A stretch of DNA of 64,000 nt from Proteles cristata cristata (Eukaryota > Chordata > Mammalia > Carnivora > Hyaenidae), in contig JAESUZ010001522.1 of NCBI GenBank assembly GCA_017311185.1, positions 620,001 through 684,000 of the forward strand. Reading direction: 5' to 3'. Position numbers and translations under genes: made by a program. Below are positions 23,521 through 35,786 of the stretch, piece after piece (position 1 is the stretch's first letter; every line of letters begins with the position of its first letter). The notes below the pieces were generated by a model that saw only the letters and a program-made list of their open reading frames with translations, searched no databases and was not told where the DNA came from.

Positions 23521-23751
23521 CTCTCTCTCTCTCAGAGAGAACTTGTTTGCTCCTTCTGCCATGTGAGGACAGAGCAAAAAGTTAACATTCTGCAACTCAA
23601 AATAGAATGTTTCTTAGAACCCAACTATACAGACACCTACCTCTTATCTTGGACTTCCAGCCACCAGAGCAGTGAGAAACAAGTTTCTATCATTTATAAG
23701 TCACCTTGTCCATGGTATTCAGTTAAAGTAGCCTGAACAGACTAAAAGAGC
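23160..23751 (+). mobile_element. Second MLT1-type LTR inserted in the first
   Basis: Begins near 'tatgctctggcctgaatgtg' (23163), with 'aaatgcatatgttaaaatcc' and 'gattagggcccttaaaagag'. A SINE interrupts it, then 'ctccttctgccatgtgagga', 'cttggacttccagccaccag' and 'gcctgaacagactaaaag' follow. A three-level nest: LTR, LTR, SINE. Confidence 0.65.
23327..23535 (+). mobile_element. CAN-SINE inside the nested LTR
   Basis: Degraded head 'tggagtctaggtggctcagt', 'gttagggtcacaatctcatg', 'gggctctgcactgacagtgt' and a long (CT)n end at about 23487-23535. It lacks a clear A-rich tail. TSD not clear. Confidence 0.85.
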
Positions 23752-24129
23752 ACTAACACCCTGATTTAACATTTCTTGTCTCTAGGACTGTGAGAAAATA
23801 AATTCCTATTGTTTAAGCCACTTAGTCTATGTTATTTTGTTGAGGCAACTCTTAGAAAACCAATACTAATAACTTGTAGCTTTCCACTTCTAGAAATCTT
23901 TTAAATATCTTCAATATCTTGGAGTGTAGTTCCAGATGGTTTCTATATTTTTGGTATTGTCTTCATCATTGTCTTCTTCCCAGTTAGGCTTAAGATTTCT
24001 GAGCACCTGCTCTGCCACCAGCCGGTATACTGCAGTACACCTCCAATACTACCCACCTGACATAACCTGTGGCAGACTCTACAGGTTAACTGGCATGGTC
24101 TCCAACAAGTATATCTTCACTTCAAACAC

Positions 24130-24690
24130 CAGGAGGTACATTTTAGGGGTCCCTGGGTTTCATACACTTCTTTCCAACTGCATGCAAATTCAGGGGTTCT
24201 TAGAATCCCCCCACACTCAGATTCAATAATTTGCTAGAAAGACTCAGAAAATTCAGGAGAGCGCTATGCTTATACTTTTATTACACATTATTTAAATCAG
24301 AAGCAGCCAAATGAAAACTCAAAGGGCAAGGGTTCTGAATGCGGTCTCTGTGCTGTCGTGTGGAATCAGTTCATGTCACTTTCCTGCAACGTGTTCACCA
24401 GCCAGGAAGCTCCACTAAGCTTCAGCATCCAGAGTTTTTATTGGGCTTTCATTATGCAGGCATGATTGATTGAATCATTGGCTGTGACTGAACTCAATCG
24501 CCAGTCCCAACTCTGTCTAAGTGGTTGATCTTTCTGGTGACTTGCCCAAATGCTGAATCATTTAATCTCTTAGCATAAATTCAGGTGTGATCCCAGAAGC
24601 TTACAAATCACAAAGACACTCCCATTACTCGGAAAATTCCAAGGATTTAGTTTTCTTTCCAGGAAAAAGGAATAAATGCCAATAAAATTC
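24130..24690 (-). mobile_element. Possible ancient ERV LTR, antisense
   Basis: Contains words of a known type of old LTR in reverse: 'gtgttcaccagccaggaagc' (24389), 'tttttattgggctttcatta', 'catgattgattgaatcattg' and 'actcggaaaattccaagga'. I recall the family only as an old ERV LTR and cannot give the subfamily. Confidence 0.45.
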
Positions 24691-24699
24691 TTTATTATA

Positions 24700-25120
24700 C
24701 AACAGCATCCTTTGACATTATCTTCATTTGGTGAAACAATACTCAATTAGTTTCCTAATTATCTGATAGTTTTTAGATAATCCAGTAATGCTTAGATAAT
24801 ATTTATTATTCCCAAGTTAGTTCCTCTATTATCCCTTGTTTAGACTACTGCAATAGCTTCCAAAATAATAACCCTTAATTATATCATTGTCCTTATTCTA
24901 AACACTACAGATTAATATGTAAGGTAAATTTGCAATTATTTTACTATATTTCCAAGGGTTCTCTTCATTTTAAAAATAAATCTTATTTTTTCAATCAAAG
25001 CTTTCTTCTATCTGCCTCTACCACCCAGGGCCAGTCTTAACTTGAAAATGAACTACTACCTCATTTCTACATATGCACCATACCTACTTACACTCAACCT
25101 AGTGCAGTGTTACCAAAGTG
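24700..25120. other. Unassigned AT-rich DNA
   Basis: No recognised feature. Confidence 0.5.
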
Positions 25121-25325
25121 ACTTTAAAATCAGATCAGGACTCAACAAAAAAAGACTAAATTTATTTACTAGTTGTTTGACCTTAAATAACTTATCTTCT
25201 CAATGCATTGGTTCTCTATTTTATTAAATGGTTATAACGTTTACTTCACAGGAACACTTTAAGGATTAAATGATTAAAAATATTAGAATGTCTGGCACAT
25301 TGTAAAATGTCAACATTTCATTTTT
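25120..25325 (-). repeat. MIR SINE, antisense
   Basis: In plus orientation it reads as reverse MIR: 'actagttgtttgaccttaaa', 'aacttatcttctcaatgc', 'ttattaaatggttataacgt', 'aaggattaaatgatt' and 'tctggcacattgtaaa'. Good order and spacing. Confidence 0.75.
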
Positions 25326-25482
25326 ATTTAAATAGAATAAAAGGTCTTAGAATGTTTTTGCTTTATCTTTGAATGGAGATTTTCTTCCCATCTTGCTAGA
25401 TCTAATTCAAAGATCTTGTCTTTTCTGAAGTTCTTCTTAATTTTTCTCCCAACCAGATGTGGATTCTTTCATTAAAATTGTG
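25326..25482. other. Unassigned short segment
   Basis: Nothing recognised before the SINE. Confidence 0.4.
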
Positions 25483-25491
25483 AAGCACTCT

Positions 25492-25734
25492 TGGGACACC
25501 TGGGTGGCTCAGTTGGTTAAGCATGTGACTTTGGCTCAAGTCACGACTTCACAGTCCATCCATTCAAGCCCTGCATGAGGGCTCTGCTGACAGCTCAGAG
25601 CCTGGAGCCTGTTTCAGATTCTGTGTCTCCCTCTCTCTCTGCTCCTTTGCTGCTTTCACTCTGTCTCTCTCTTTCCTTCAAAAATAAATAAAAACATTAA
25701 AACAATTTTTTAATAAAAAAATAAAGAAACAGCA
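25492..25734 (+). mobile_element. CAN-SINE
   Basis: Head 'gggacacctgggtggctcag', body 'ctgacagctcagagcctgga', CT block and AATAAA tail. Imperfect TSD: 'aagcactct' (25483-25491) and 'aagtactct' (25735-25743). Confidence 0.92.
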
Positions 25735-26199
25735 AAGTACTCTCAATTTCTTTCAGTTAGTTTCCATGATGCTGTGTTTATAATGTCTTCATCGTATAAT
25801 GTCCTTATGCTATCCTTTCACAACATTGGAACATATGGCCATTGAGGGCAAGGTCCTTCCAATGAATCTTGAATTTCTCATGGCTCTAAGCGCAGTCTTC
25901 ACACTTGAAGGTCATGGTTGGGTTGAGTCATCTGTAATTCAAAATTTGTGAAAAATTTTTCATATGAAATATATTAACTTAAATGTTACAACTAAAAATT
26001 CCAGGAATATCTTATTCCCTTATCATAATCACTATTTTTCCTTTCCCTTTCCTTTTTTTTTCTTGCTGTACAGACAACAAGTCACAACTATTTTTTGATG
26101 AATCTTTTGCTTTAAATGCATATGCACATATAAACAAAAGAGCTAGTTATTTTGTGGTTTTATTTCTAATTTTCAAAATAATTATTTAATTTGGAATAT

Positions 26200-26345
26200 G
26201 GTATGTACACTTATAGATGCAAAAATAAGATTCTGAGGAGTTAAGTAAACTTTCCTAGGTTGCTCAATAAGTGAGTGGTAGAGCCAGATCCCAAATGCAG
26301 CAGGTCCATCTGAACTTAAAATCCGTCCTATTTTCAACATTCATT
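26200..26345 (+). repeat. MIR SINE, 3' part
   Basis: 'ctgaggagttaagtaaactt', 'cctaggttgctcaataagtg', 'agtggtagagccagatccca' follow MIR core order. Confidence 0.65.
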
Positions 26346-28329
26346 ATAATGCCTCTTGACAAAATTCCTACATGCTTTTGTATAACACATGTAAAGGAAA
26401 CAGCCTTTAGGCTAGAGGCCCAGTTAAACCTCTAAAAACAAACCAGTCAGGGGAGTGAGTGACAAAATAAAAACAGAAATGCAGTAATGCTTCCCAGGGC
26501 TCACAGTGGTATTGTGTGGACATGAAGTGATGAAATACCTGCATCCTATAAGAAAGGCTGAATTCACTGAGGGAACACAAGACTAATGTCTCGGGCTTAG
26601 CCTTGGCTGAGAGCCAGGCTTCAGGAACTCTAACACAATGGATATATTGATTGAAAGCCATCTCTGCATTGAAAGCACTAAGTTCAGTGAGAGCATGCTG
26701 GAAGGAGACTGGTTTTCTCGGGATGGTAATTTGGTAACTATTATTAGTATTGATAACATTTCAAGCAAGGTAGTTGAAACTCATGACTTGCTGGGCAGGT
26801 TATCACAACTATGTCTTATGCAATGTTGAATCTATGCATGAAACTTGTTGGATTCTTTTGGGACAGTGTTAGAGAGCCAGGGGGATATGACATGTCTACT
26901 TCATGATACAGTCAATTGGAAATATTTATGGTTATACATATATGAATGAATAATAGACCAATGAAGTAAAGATACTCTTATGATGAGCACACTTAGAGAG
27001 TGGATGCTAACCCTTGCGTATGAACATTAGGTGATCCAGGGACTACAAGAGGTAGGCTGAACTGATTAAGTGCATTAAAGCCCATCCTGGGACTGCCCAT
27101 ATGGGACCTCACAAGCAGCTGACTCTGAACTCCTTCTGTGATAGCCACAGTCACCCAGTAGACATTTCATTTTCCCTGACACAGCCAATAAAACTCACAT
27201 CCAATTCTGGTGGTCCTAATTCCAATCCAAGTAACCCCAGTGGTATTTTCTCCTGGGGTTATATGAGACGTAAAGAGGTTCTCATGCAAAAGACAAACCC
27301 ATTAGAAACTGCCTCTTCTACTTAACTCAAATTGAAAAGTTTGCATAGTTAGACAAGTAGTACAGACTGTACCTCTTGACTGTATGTCAAACTGTCCAGA
27401 GAATGTGTATTCAACTAATTCTTTCTAGTGAGCAAACAGAAATGTGTTTATATAAGGCACTATGCAGGTGAAGCTAAAACAAACCATTCTTATTCCACTT
27501 CAGAAATATTATCTTTGGCTTGCAATATTTTCATGCAACTTTATTATATACCTGATAACTACTTTAACAACACAATTTAAATTTACACACTGAAAATATT
27601 CTGTAAGAATTGAGTTATCTTATACTATTCCTATACCATTCAACTAAATTATTTTATGTGCTGTACAGTCATCATTCTGTCTAAATTCCTTCTTAAAATC
27701 CTCAGTTAACTCTTTAATGACTACGGGAATATATCCTTACCTTCTAAAATGTATTTGCTTTCACAGAGATATAAAATTCTTTTTGGATTTCTCTTTGAGG
27801 ATGTGATATATAGACAGTTCTACCATTTGCATATCTCTTAAAAATTACTCCTAAAACCAAGATAATGGAAACACACATGCAACAAAGACAAAATTAAATA
27901 AGTCTGTGAAGGTTTGGGGGTAGTATAAATAAAGTTGATTCCTCACTTTATTGCCAAGAATCAATCCATTGATTTAAAAGCTGACAAATAAGGTAACTAA
28001 AGTGTGTTGATTTAATGTTGTAAAGCTAAATACTACAAGAACCAAGAAAATAACATCAACTATTGAATTGATAACGGTGACAAAAAAAGAAAAAGAACTG
28101 AAAGGAGGTAGGTGGAATATGTTAATTTCTTATGGCTTCATAATGGAGAGTCATTTGATACTATCCAAGTAAACAGAATATTAAATATCCAGTTATAGTT
28201 ACAGAAGAAATTGCTAAGTGTTCTAAAAACAGAAAGCAAACCTCCCAAATTATAAGATCATCATAGAAACTCACAAAAGCATAAGTAAAGGACACACTTA
28301 AAACTGACTTAGAAGAGTAAAAAGTAAAA
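26346..28329. other. Unassigned AT-rich DNA (2 kb)
   Basis: No recognisable repeat or coding similarity. The last 400 bp could be a yet more decayed 5' extension of the L1 relic that follows. Confidence 0.45.
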
Positions 28330-29918
28330 AAGACAAAAAAAAATTTTAGGAAATGAAGAGAAAAAAAAATAGCAGTGACCACAATTTCAATACCAGACAA
28401 GCAGAATTCAAAGCGAAAATATTAGACAGGACAAATAAAAACACTTCTTATGATAGTAAAGGACATAATCTATCAAGACTATATGACTTGCATCAATATC
28501 CAATCACCAATTATCTAAAATATAAAGTCATAAAGCAAACACAACATACATACACAGAAATAGACTGAACACATTAAGATATTAAGGACAGAAGACTTTT
28601 GCTTTTTATTTTATAAGCCAAATGAAGATAATAGAGAAGACTTAAGTAACATAATAAATTTTATATGTACACATATAAATCTATAATCTAAAAACAGAGA
28701 ATGTACCTTCTTTTCATGAAACATTAATACACATTGACCAAATATTAGGTCACAAGGGACCTCAGTAAATTGGAACAACTTAGGACATGATAACATTCTC
28801 TGATTATACTTCAATTTGTTGATGGTTTCATATTAGTTAAAATGTATAAAAACAAAACCCTACCAATTAAATAGCTCATATCAAAGATATAAACAAAATT
28901 GAAATTTCAAATATATAGAAAAAAAAGCCGTAATGGAAACAAGTCAGAATTATGTGTGCTCTGTAAGGAAATGTCTTAAATAATCACATTAATAGATAAG
29001 AAAAATTAAAAATTAATAGACTAAGGATTTAAGAGATTTGAAACATGATGAAAACTAAAAACCAGAGAATATAAAGACAGTAAGAAAGTTAAAAACATTA
29101 ATGAACAAGAAAACAGAAAAATGGTAGGACTAATACAATGAAGGATCAATTCTTTGAAAAATGAGTATCCATGTAATGGGAAGGTTATCAGCCAATATAA
29201 TCAAGAAAAAAGGGGACAAGTATAAAAGTAAATGTAAGAATAGAAAATAGCCATCGATGCAGAAGAATTTAAAAATTATGAATGAAATCTTTGCTTAATT
29301 CTAAGAAAACAAATTTGAAAATAATGATAAAACAGATCATTTCCTAAGAAAATGTAACAAATTAAAACTGACACAAGACCAGTATTCCAAAGAGGAAATC
29401 ATGTTTGCAAAAAGTCTTACTCATCTTCTCTAAAGCATCAGCATGATAGTTTGTTAAGTAAGAGGACACTGTAAAACCTATAAATGATAGAAGAGAAACA
29501 GCTATTTAAACTGTGGCAGAAGATGGTCAAGGACAGCTGTCAATACTTTTTATGAAACCAGTGTAATGTTGACCAAAAAATTCAAAAAGATAAGCACATG
29601 GTAAATATTTATGGATATTAACTTAATAATCTGAAGTATTAGCAAAGGGAATAATAGCACCTGTCCAAGAGAGGTTTATGTGAACATTTTTACCATAGTT
29701 TAGTGTTAGGAGATCTATTAATATGATCATCTCCAAAGATGCTGAAAAGGCATTTTTTTCCATATTTGTGTTTATACTTGATCTGAAAAAAAAGTCTTGG
29801 GGTGCCTGGGTGGCTCAGTCAAGCGTCCAACTCTTGATTTCACCTCAGGTCATGATCTCACAGTTGCAGGATGGAGTCTTGAGTCAGGCTCTGTTCTAGT
29901 GCACGGGAGCTGCTTGGG

Positions 29919-29953
<35 letters not shown>

Positions 29954-30500
29954 CCTCCACCAATCACTCTCTCTTTCTTGCAAAATACATAAATAAACAT
30001 TAAAACAAAATCTCAAAGTAAAACAGGAATAGAGACAGACTACTTTAATATAATAAAATGTACATTTTATCTTAACCCAAAGATACTGGAAGTCTTTCCA
30101 TGACAAGAATAGACAAGTATTTCACTATCACAACTACAATGTAACATTATTTTAGAAATAGTATCTGATATCACTCATGAGAAAGAAAAGAGAGGAAAAA
30201 CTGGAAAGGAGACAAGAACTATCATTGCTTGCAAATAATGCAGCATGATAGCTTCAAAACCACGTATCTGAAACATTATTCAAATCAAAGAATTCAATAA
30301 AGTTTGAGTATGAAATTAACATATAAATCAGTAGCTTTCTTATGTATAAATAATATGTAGTAGAAAAGATAATGCAAGAAAAATCTTATTCTTAATAGCA
30401 ACTCAATGTATAAAGTGCTTGCGAATAAGCTTAAAAACAAATAAGGAATATTGAGATAAATTTAAACTTCCTCCAAACCTTTTAAAATTATTCAATTTAT
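28330..30500 (+). mobile_element. Ancient L1 ORF2 relic (endonuclease to RT)
   Basis: Strongly decayed but colinear. Endonuclease-region words are 'accagacaagcagaattcaa' (28391), 'cattgaccaaatattaggtc' (28732) and 'acattctctgatta' (28793). The inter-domain linker follows near 29330. RT-region words are 'gatgctgaaaaggcattttt' (29739) and, after a SINE, 'cattgcttgcaaataatgca' (30222, the decayed FADD motif region) and 'cttatgtataaataa'. All frames are closed. Far older than the L1 at 57.9 kb. Confidence 0.65.
29799..30008 (+). mobile_element. CAN-SINE inside the L1 relic
   Basis: Head 'ggggtgcctgggtggctcag', a shortened tRNA region ('gtcaagcgtccaactcttga'), (CT)n of about 28 bp and AATAAA-type tail. 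TSD not convincing. Confidence 0.9.
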
Positions 30501-30705
30501 ACTAAGAAGATTAAATATAGAAAAGGATATACAGCACCCTGTTTTTAAGCAAGAAGAATCAAAATTACTAAAAAGCAAAGTTTTTTTCTAAATTTATCTG
30601 TAAAAGTAATGCTTTATCAATGAAATGAAAGGCACCATGTATGTATGTTTGTATTTTAAATCCTACAAAGTGATATTACAGTTCTGTGTACGTGTTTGTG
30701 TTTCT

Positions 30706-30709
30706 ATAA

Positions 30710-30762
<53 letters not shown>
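30706..30762. repeat. (TA)n(TG)n compound microsatellite
   Basis: About 12 TA followed by about 16 TG dinucleotides without interruption. Confidence 0.96.
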
Positions 30763-30763
<1 letters not shown>

Positions 30764-30914
30764 TTATATATGTTATACAGAGTGGGAAGACCTCTTCACT
30801 TATGACTCAAGAAACAGAAGGCATAAGATCAATAAATTTTGTCCTAAAATGAAAGATCAGAATACAAATGACCAAGTCAGGAAAAATATATGCTACACAT
30901 AAACTAAAATGACT

Positions 30915-31074
30915 GCTTAAAAAATAAGTGTATTTATTTTGAGAGAGAAGAGAGAGTGAGAGATCGGTAAGTGGGCTCCACGCTGTGGGCACAAAGCCCA
31001 ACATGCGGCTCAATCTCCTCAACGGTGAGACCATGACCTCAGACACTTAATTGACTAAGCCACTCAAGTGTCCC
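30915..31074 (-). mobile_element. CAN-SINE, decayed
   Basis: Minus-strand copy: the complement of 'ggggacacttgagtggctta' ends at 31074, with decayed body and tail complement 'ttatttattttgagagaga'-like at its left end. Short TSD 'aaaatgact' at 30906-30914 and 31075-31083. Confidence 0.85.
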
Positions 31075-31199
31075 CAAAATGACTTCTTTTTTATTTATAA
31101 AATTACTCCTTTACAAACTAACAAGTGAATGAAGAAAAAATGATAAAGAACAAGAGAAGGTAATGAGGAGATGAGGATTCAAACTTCATTGTGTAGTAA

Positions 31200-31740
31200 G
31201 TAGCACATTATATAGCACATGCTAAATGACAGGATATTGTGAATATTATATAATTTACAGTACAGTGAATAACAGGTGGGGAGGAAAAGCCAGGTAAGGG
31301 GTGGGAATGGGGAGGCCTGAGTGCTGGAGGGAAAACTTCAGTATTACAGGTTATTTAGGGTGACTTTCATTGAAGAAGTAAAATTTGAGCCAACACGTGC
31401 TGTGGGTGAGAATTAGCCAAGCAGATAGCTGGGAAGCAGGACAGCCAAAACAAACTTTCTAAAGCTCTCCTGGCAAGCACGGAAGATGCGAGAAGGCTAG
31501 AGCGGATGTGAGGAGAGGGCAAGGGAAGGAGCAACCGAGTTTGGAAGGGGAAGGGCGCAGGCCTAGAATGGAGAAGGGCTCTGGGCGTCACCTCAGGGAG
31601 TGGCTTTTCACTCAGTAACCAGATACTCAGCGGGAGGTTTGCTGAAGCGAGTGACACGTGGACCTAGATTTTCCTCGGTTCACTCTGGCAGTGAGATTTC
31701 AAATTGACTGTAGGGAGGGAAATGTAGGAGCAGAAAATGC
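31200..31740 (+). repeat. Ancient mammalian repeat (family uncertain), GC-richer
   Basis: Segments 'aagtaaaatttgagccaaca', 'gaattagccaagcagatagc', and 'tcactctggcagtgagattt' followed by 'gactgtagggaggg', resemble the repeat at 1-640 and 10230-11010. It is locally GC-richer than its surroundings. The long minus-strand frame over it is incidental. Confidence 0.4.
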
Positions 31741-32487
31741 AAATGACTCTAAAACGCAAATTAAGAAAAATATAAACTTAAACAATAGTTAATGAACCAT
31801 TGTCATTCATTATGTTGGCAAACATGTTTTTTTTTTTTAATAGTAAATGACTATGGCTTGTGTAAAGAATACTGCAAGGTAAATTGATTTGACAGCAACT
31901 ATAAAAAAAACACACCATAATTCCACATCTATGAATTTATCCTTTAGGCTTAGAAGAAAATGCCTGAAATTATATGTAATTACACACAAATATATGTAGA
32001 TAATTATACACACACACATATATACCTATACAAAGATATTACCTGTGTTTAAAAACGTCATTTAAGATGTCCATGAATGTAACACTGGTTAAATAAATTA
32101 CAAAAATATATCCAATAGAATATTTTATAGTTTTAAGAAATTATGATTATTGATATATTTGCACTTATTTCCACAAGTTTTGTTTGTGTGTGTGTCATCA
32201 TTTTCTTTTCACATTTTATTTCTTTTACTACTGCTGCTGCTGCTGCTTTTTTTTCTCTCTCTTTTCCTTTTCTCTCTTTGGTTAAGTTGGTTTTCTTTAT
32301 TACTATCCCCACCCCATGAGTTTGGGAATTACCCATTCTACTTCTGTCTTTTTACTGGTTTTCCTTAAAATCTCAATTAGGTCTAAAAACTCTAGCTTCA
32401 AAGGTCTTTACCCACATCTGATTTCTCTGCAACTGTAGCCTTTGGTTTGCATTTGCTCTTCATTACTGTAATAAAGAGATTTTTCTT
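31741..32487. other. Unassigned AT-rich DNA
   Basis: Contains small (CA)n and (TGC)5 tracts near 32010 and 32230-32247. Otherwise nothing recognised. Confidence 0.5.
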
Positions 32488-32497
32488 TCCTTCTTTT

Positions 32498-32695
32498 TTT
32501 TTTAGGTGCATTTATTTATTTTGAAAAAGAGCAAGTGAGCGAGCAGGGGAGGAACACAGAGAAAGAGAATCCCAAGCAGGCTCTGTGCTGTCTGCGCAGA
32601 ATCTGACACAGGGCTCGAACTCATGAACCGTGAGATCATGACCTGAGGTGAAATCAAGAGTCTGACTTTAACTGATGGAGCTACCCAAGCACCCC
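32498..32695 (-). mobile_element. CAN-SINE
   Basis: Minus-strand copy: the complement of '...gggtgcttgggtagctccat' ends at 32695, and the tail complement 'gcatttatttattttga' lies at the left. TSD 'tccttctttt' at 32488-32497 and 32696-32705. Confidence 0.93.
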
Positions 32696-32705
32696 TCCTT
32701 CTTTT

Positions 32706-35185
32706 GATCTTAACAATATATTGAAAATTATCTTCATATTATATTTTATCCAACAGTTTTGTTTGTCTGGAAGAGATGTCACCAGGTGATTTCTACTAAC
32801 ACAGTATCTGCAAATCAATCACTAAGACAAATATCTTTCAAGATCTAGAAGTGATAACACCTAGTCTTTCTTAAAAGAGAAACATGAGTATGTTTTCTCA
32901 AAATCTAATTTTTAATCACAAAACAAAGTGCAGGAAAAAATTTAACAGAAAGGAACAAAAGAATAAATATCTTATAAACTGAAAACAGCCAGGGACGTCT
33001 TGCCTAGATTATAGAGCAAGAAAGAATATGAAATCATTTGTGAATATAAAAACCAATTAAGCAAAATGGAAAAATTTATTTAGCACCCCCTATGTGCCAA
33101 TCTGAACTTAATTCCACTAAGTTCAGAGTATGTAAATAACTTGAGAAATATGGATCCAATAAGTATATGTTTTGAGACACAACACCAGCCATAACTGAGC
33201 TGCACTTCTTCCATTTTAATGTTCATTCTCAAGCTTGGGAGTCCACAGATGTGTTCTGAGAATCCAAGAACATATAAGTTGTAAAGACTAACTGTAATAA
33301 TAATAATTCACAATTGAAAGCCATTTTCATGGAATCCATTTTTCCTTAAGTCAGTGTTTCTGTAACTGGAGCCCGAGAAGCCTTGATAGTAGAAGAAAAT
33401 GTCCTCAGACACACCCAGGGACAGGATAGAAATATCGATAAGCTTTTATAGGCTTTTTATTTTATGTTCCCTGAGAACTTTTTAAAAAAATTCCAATCTT
33501 GTTGGTGCTGCAGTAGGTTGAAATGAATTTTCTCACCATCTTTTTTGGGGGGTAGGAAGGGAAATCAGTGTCCCCAGGGACTGGCTGGCCTATTTACAGA
33601 AACTCTCAGTAAGGTCCTGATCTGGGTCCAACTCCGGGCCTGTGAGAACAGGGGGAGGGAGCCAGGGGCTGTCCCACCTCAGCTGCCTCCTCATGGCTGT
33701 CGTTCAGGCAAAAAGTGCAATCCTTGTGCCCTCATCCCCCTTCTACTAAGATCCAGCGTATAAATTTTTGAGGCTCAGAGGCAAGGCCAATTTTGTCAGT
33801 ACTTAAGTATTTAATCTAATCTTTTATCTAAACTATATTTTTCTTTTGCAGTCTTTCTTTCTGTCTGGTTTCCTTTTTGTGTGTTGAATTATTGAGGTAA
33901 CTTACCTCCCTGCCCCCCTTTTTTTAACCATAAATATATTGATAAGATTGGGGGTGTTTAAAAGGAAATAACTAAGATAACTGAGGGTGTGGACATATTT
34001 GTGTGGGAAAACTAAGCCAGGAAGGAGTCTTGTCATTTAATATTCTCAAAGCCCCTCAGCTCTGGAGTGGCAGTGGGGGTGGGGGGGGACTTGAAAAATT
34101 CCAAAAAGCAATTTTAGTTTTGTATTTGTTTTTGAGGATTTGTAGATTCTTAGACCAAGATCAAATATTTATGACTTTCAAAATGCTATAACTTACATTT
34201 GCAATCCCTTTGGGGTTTTTTCTGCTACTTCTTTTTCAAAAACATGAGCTTTTCTGATACATGGAAGAAATGGACAATTTTGTGATCCCTGGGACACTTA
34301 TGCCTATCAGTGAGTTTATGATAATGAATATCTGTGTGGACTGTGTGGACTGTCACCAGGAATGATGGACACACACAGGTTTGAAGACCTCCTAGCCCAC
34401 AGTTTTAGTTTGTGGGCCAACTGAACTGCTGCCTCTTGTTTCTGCAGAGAATAGGAAAAACATGGGACTAGACCCAGATCCCACTGGTCTATCCAAAAGA
34501 TAATCAAAATGACTTTGCCACATAAGACTCACAGCTGATAAAATGTCCAAATACAATTTTGCTAATTACCACAAAGATTATGTCATGCAGACTCTCATAT
34601 GTTACACTGACTTTCATCTGAAAATAGAAGACCAAAACTCCAAAAGATATGTGCATTAGGAGACCATATAAGTATGTAGCAAAACTGAAACTACATGCAG
34701 GTCTTCTAAATCTAGACTCAGCTTTTAACTGCAAAGGAAAAGGAAAATGCTGAATTTACTCTTATTAGAAATTCAGGCTGATGAAACTGGTTGTAGAGTA
34801 TGTGCACTGCACAAAGGTTCTCAATTGAGGAGCCAAATCTGGCTGAAATTGTACTCCATCCTCTCCTGTCTACACCTCATGCCTTGTATTGGCACAGATG
34901 ACTGCATCTATCAGGAAAAAAGGTAACTATTTCTTCTCAAAATGTGCCTTCTGATCTCCCAGCCATGTGCCCAGAGGAAACTTTTTCCCAAAAAGGTTTT
35001 ATTTATTTCTCATCAGAGGGGCCCCGCATAGACTAGAATAAACCCTGGTTAGAATTCTATTAAAAAGTCCCACCTGAGTGAAAACTTTGAGGTTAGGTAG
35101 GGCAGCCAGTACATAGCATATGCCAATTTCAGTCAATGGTGTGATCATTCTGTCAGGAGCCATTTTCTGAACTCACTAAGTTGAG
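32706..35185. other. Unassigned DNA (2.5 kb)
   Basis: No confident assignment. Moderately GC-rich at 33540-33760. A run of 10 G (34080-34089) lies in a G-rich patch. Open frames near 33545, 34003, 34316 and 34504 have no motif. Confidence 0.45.
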
Positions 35186-35189
35186 AAAA

Positions 35190-35780
35190 CTCCTTGTGAG
35201 GTTAAGGCAAGTTTGCACAGTCTCTTGCCATCTGATGATTACCGATATCCACCCCCTCTCAATTATTTCTGCTTGAGCACCAAACCCCAAGGTACCTTGT
35301 TGATTGGTATCAGAAGTAACTTGTCCCCTTATTCTGGCCCTGGTATGATGATTGCACCTTGTGAAGGAACTTATGTGGGAGGTTCTTCTTTTGATTATGA
35401 GAATAGATATTGTGTCTCCAGCAGGTCCTGTTTTCCTCGATACTTCCCTTGAGCTATGAACAGGTTAATGACTCTTACTCATGACAGATTGACCTTTATG
35501 TATACAATTCTGTTTCTACCATTGCATCAGTCCAAGAGGTTCATACAGCTCAAATCAACTAATGAAAAATGTTTCTCATGCCCTAGCTATCCAAGAAATC
35601 GTAGATAAAAAACTAGACACAAAGGTAAATGCACTCAAAGAGGCTATTCTATGTACTGAAAATGAGCTAAACTCTTTAAAGATATAGTTGGCTTTTCAGT
35701 GCCATAAGGAATATAGCTGGACAATTAAGTCTTGCCCGGAGACAAAGAGCCTAACTTAGAGAGAAGAAACAGATAAGGGA
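35190..35780 (+). pseudogene. Possible ERV env relic (SU end and TM)
   Basis: A broken plus-strand similarity to a retroviral envelope gene. An open stretch at 35213-35452 could be the end of the surface subunit. About 35569-35720 has a heptad-like Leu/Ile spacing and a Cys near the end, like the transmembrane-subunit ectodomain of class II (betaretrovirus-like) endogenous viruses. Frames are interrupted by stops and at least one frameshift, so no protein can be made. No pol or gag is recognised upstream. The similarity is from memory of the pattern and needs a search. Confidence 0.4.
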
Positions 35781-35786
35781 AGAACA

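Larger units (their letters stand above)
22889..23872 (+). mobile_element. MLT1-type LTR split by a later LTR
   Basis: The 5' part (22889-23160) runs from 'tgttctgaattgtatctcac' to 'cctcagaagaaaccagtgct'. The 3' part (about 23752-23872) resumes with 'ctaacaccctgatttaac', 'ctaggactgtgagaaaataa' and 'aaaccaatactaat'. Between them lies another MLT1-type LTR. Joined in order, the two parts follow one LTR consensus without overlap. Confidence 0.7.

Noticed and set aside
33545..33763. GC-richer stretch as a CpG island or exon
   Set aside because: CpG is sparse and the frame has no motif or splice signals that I can support.
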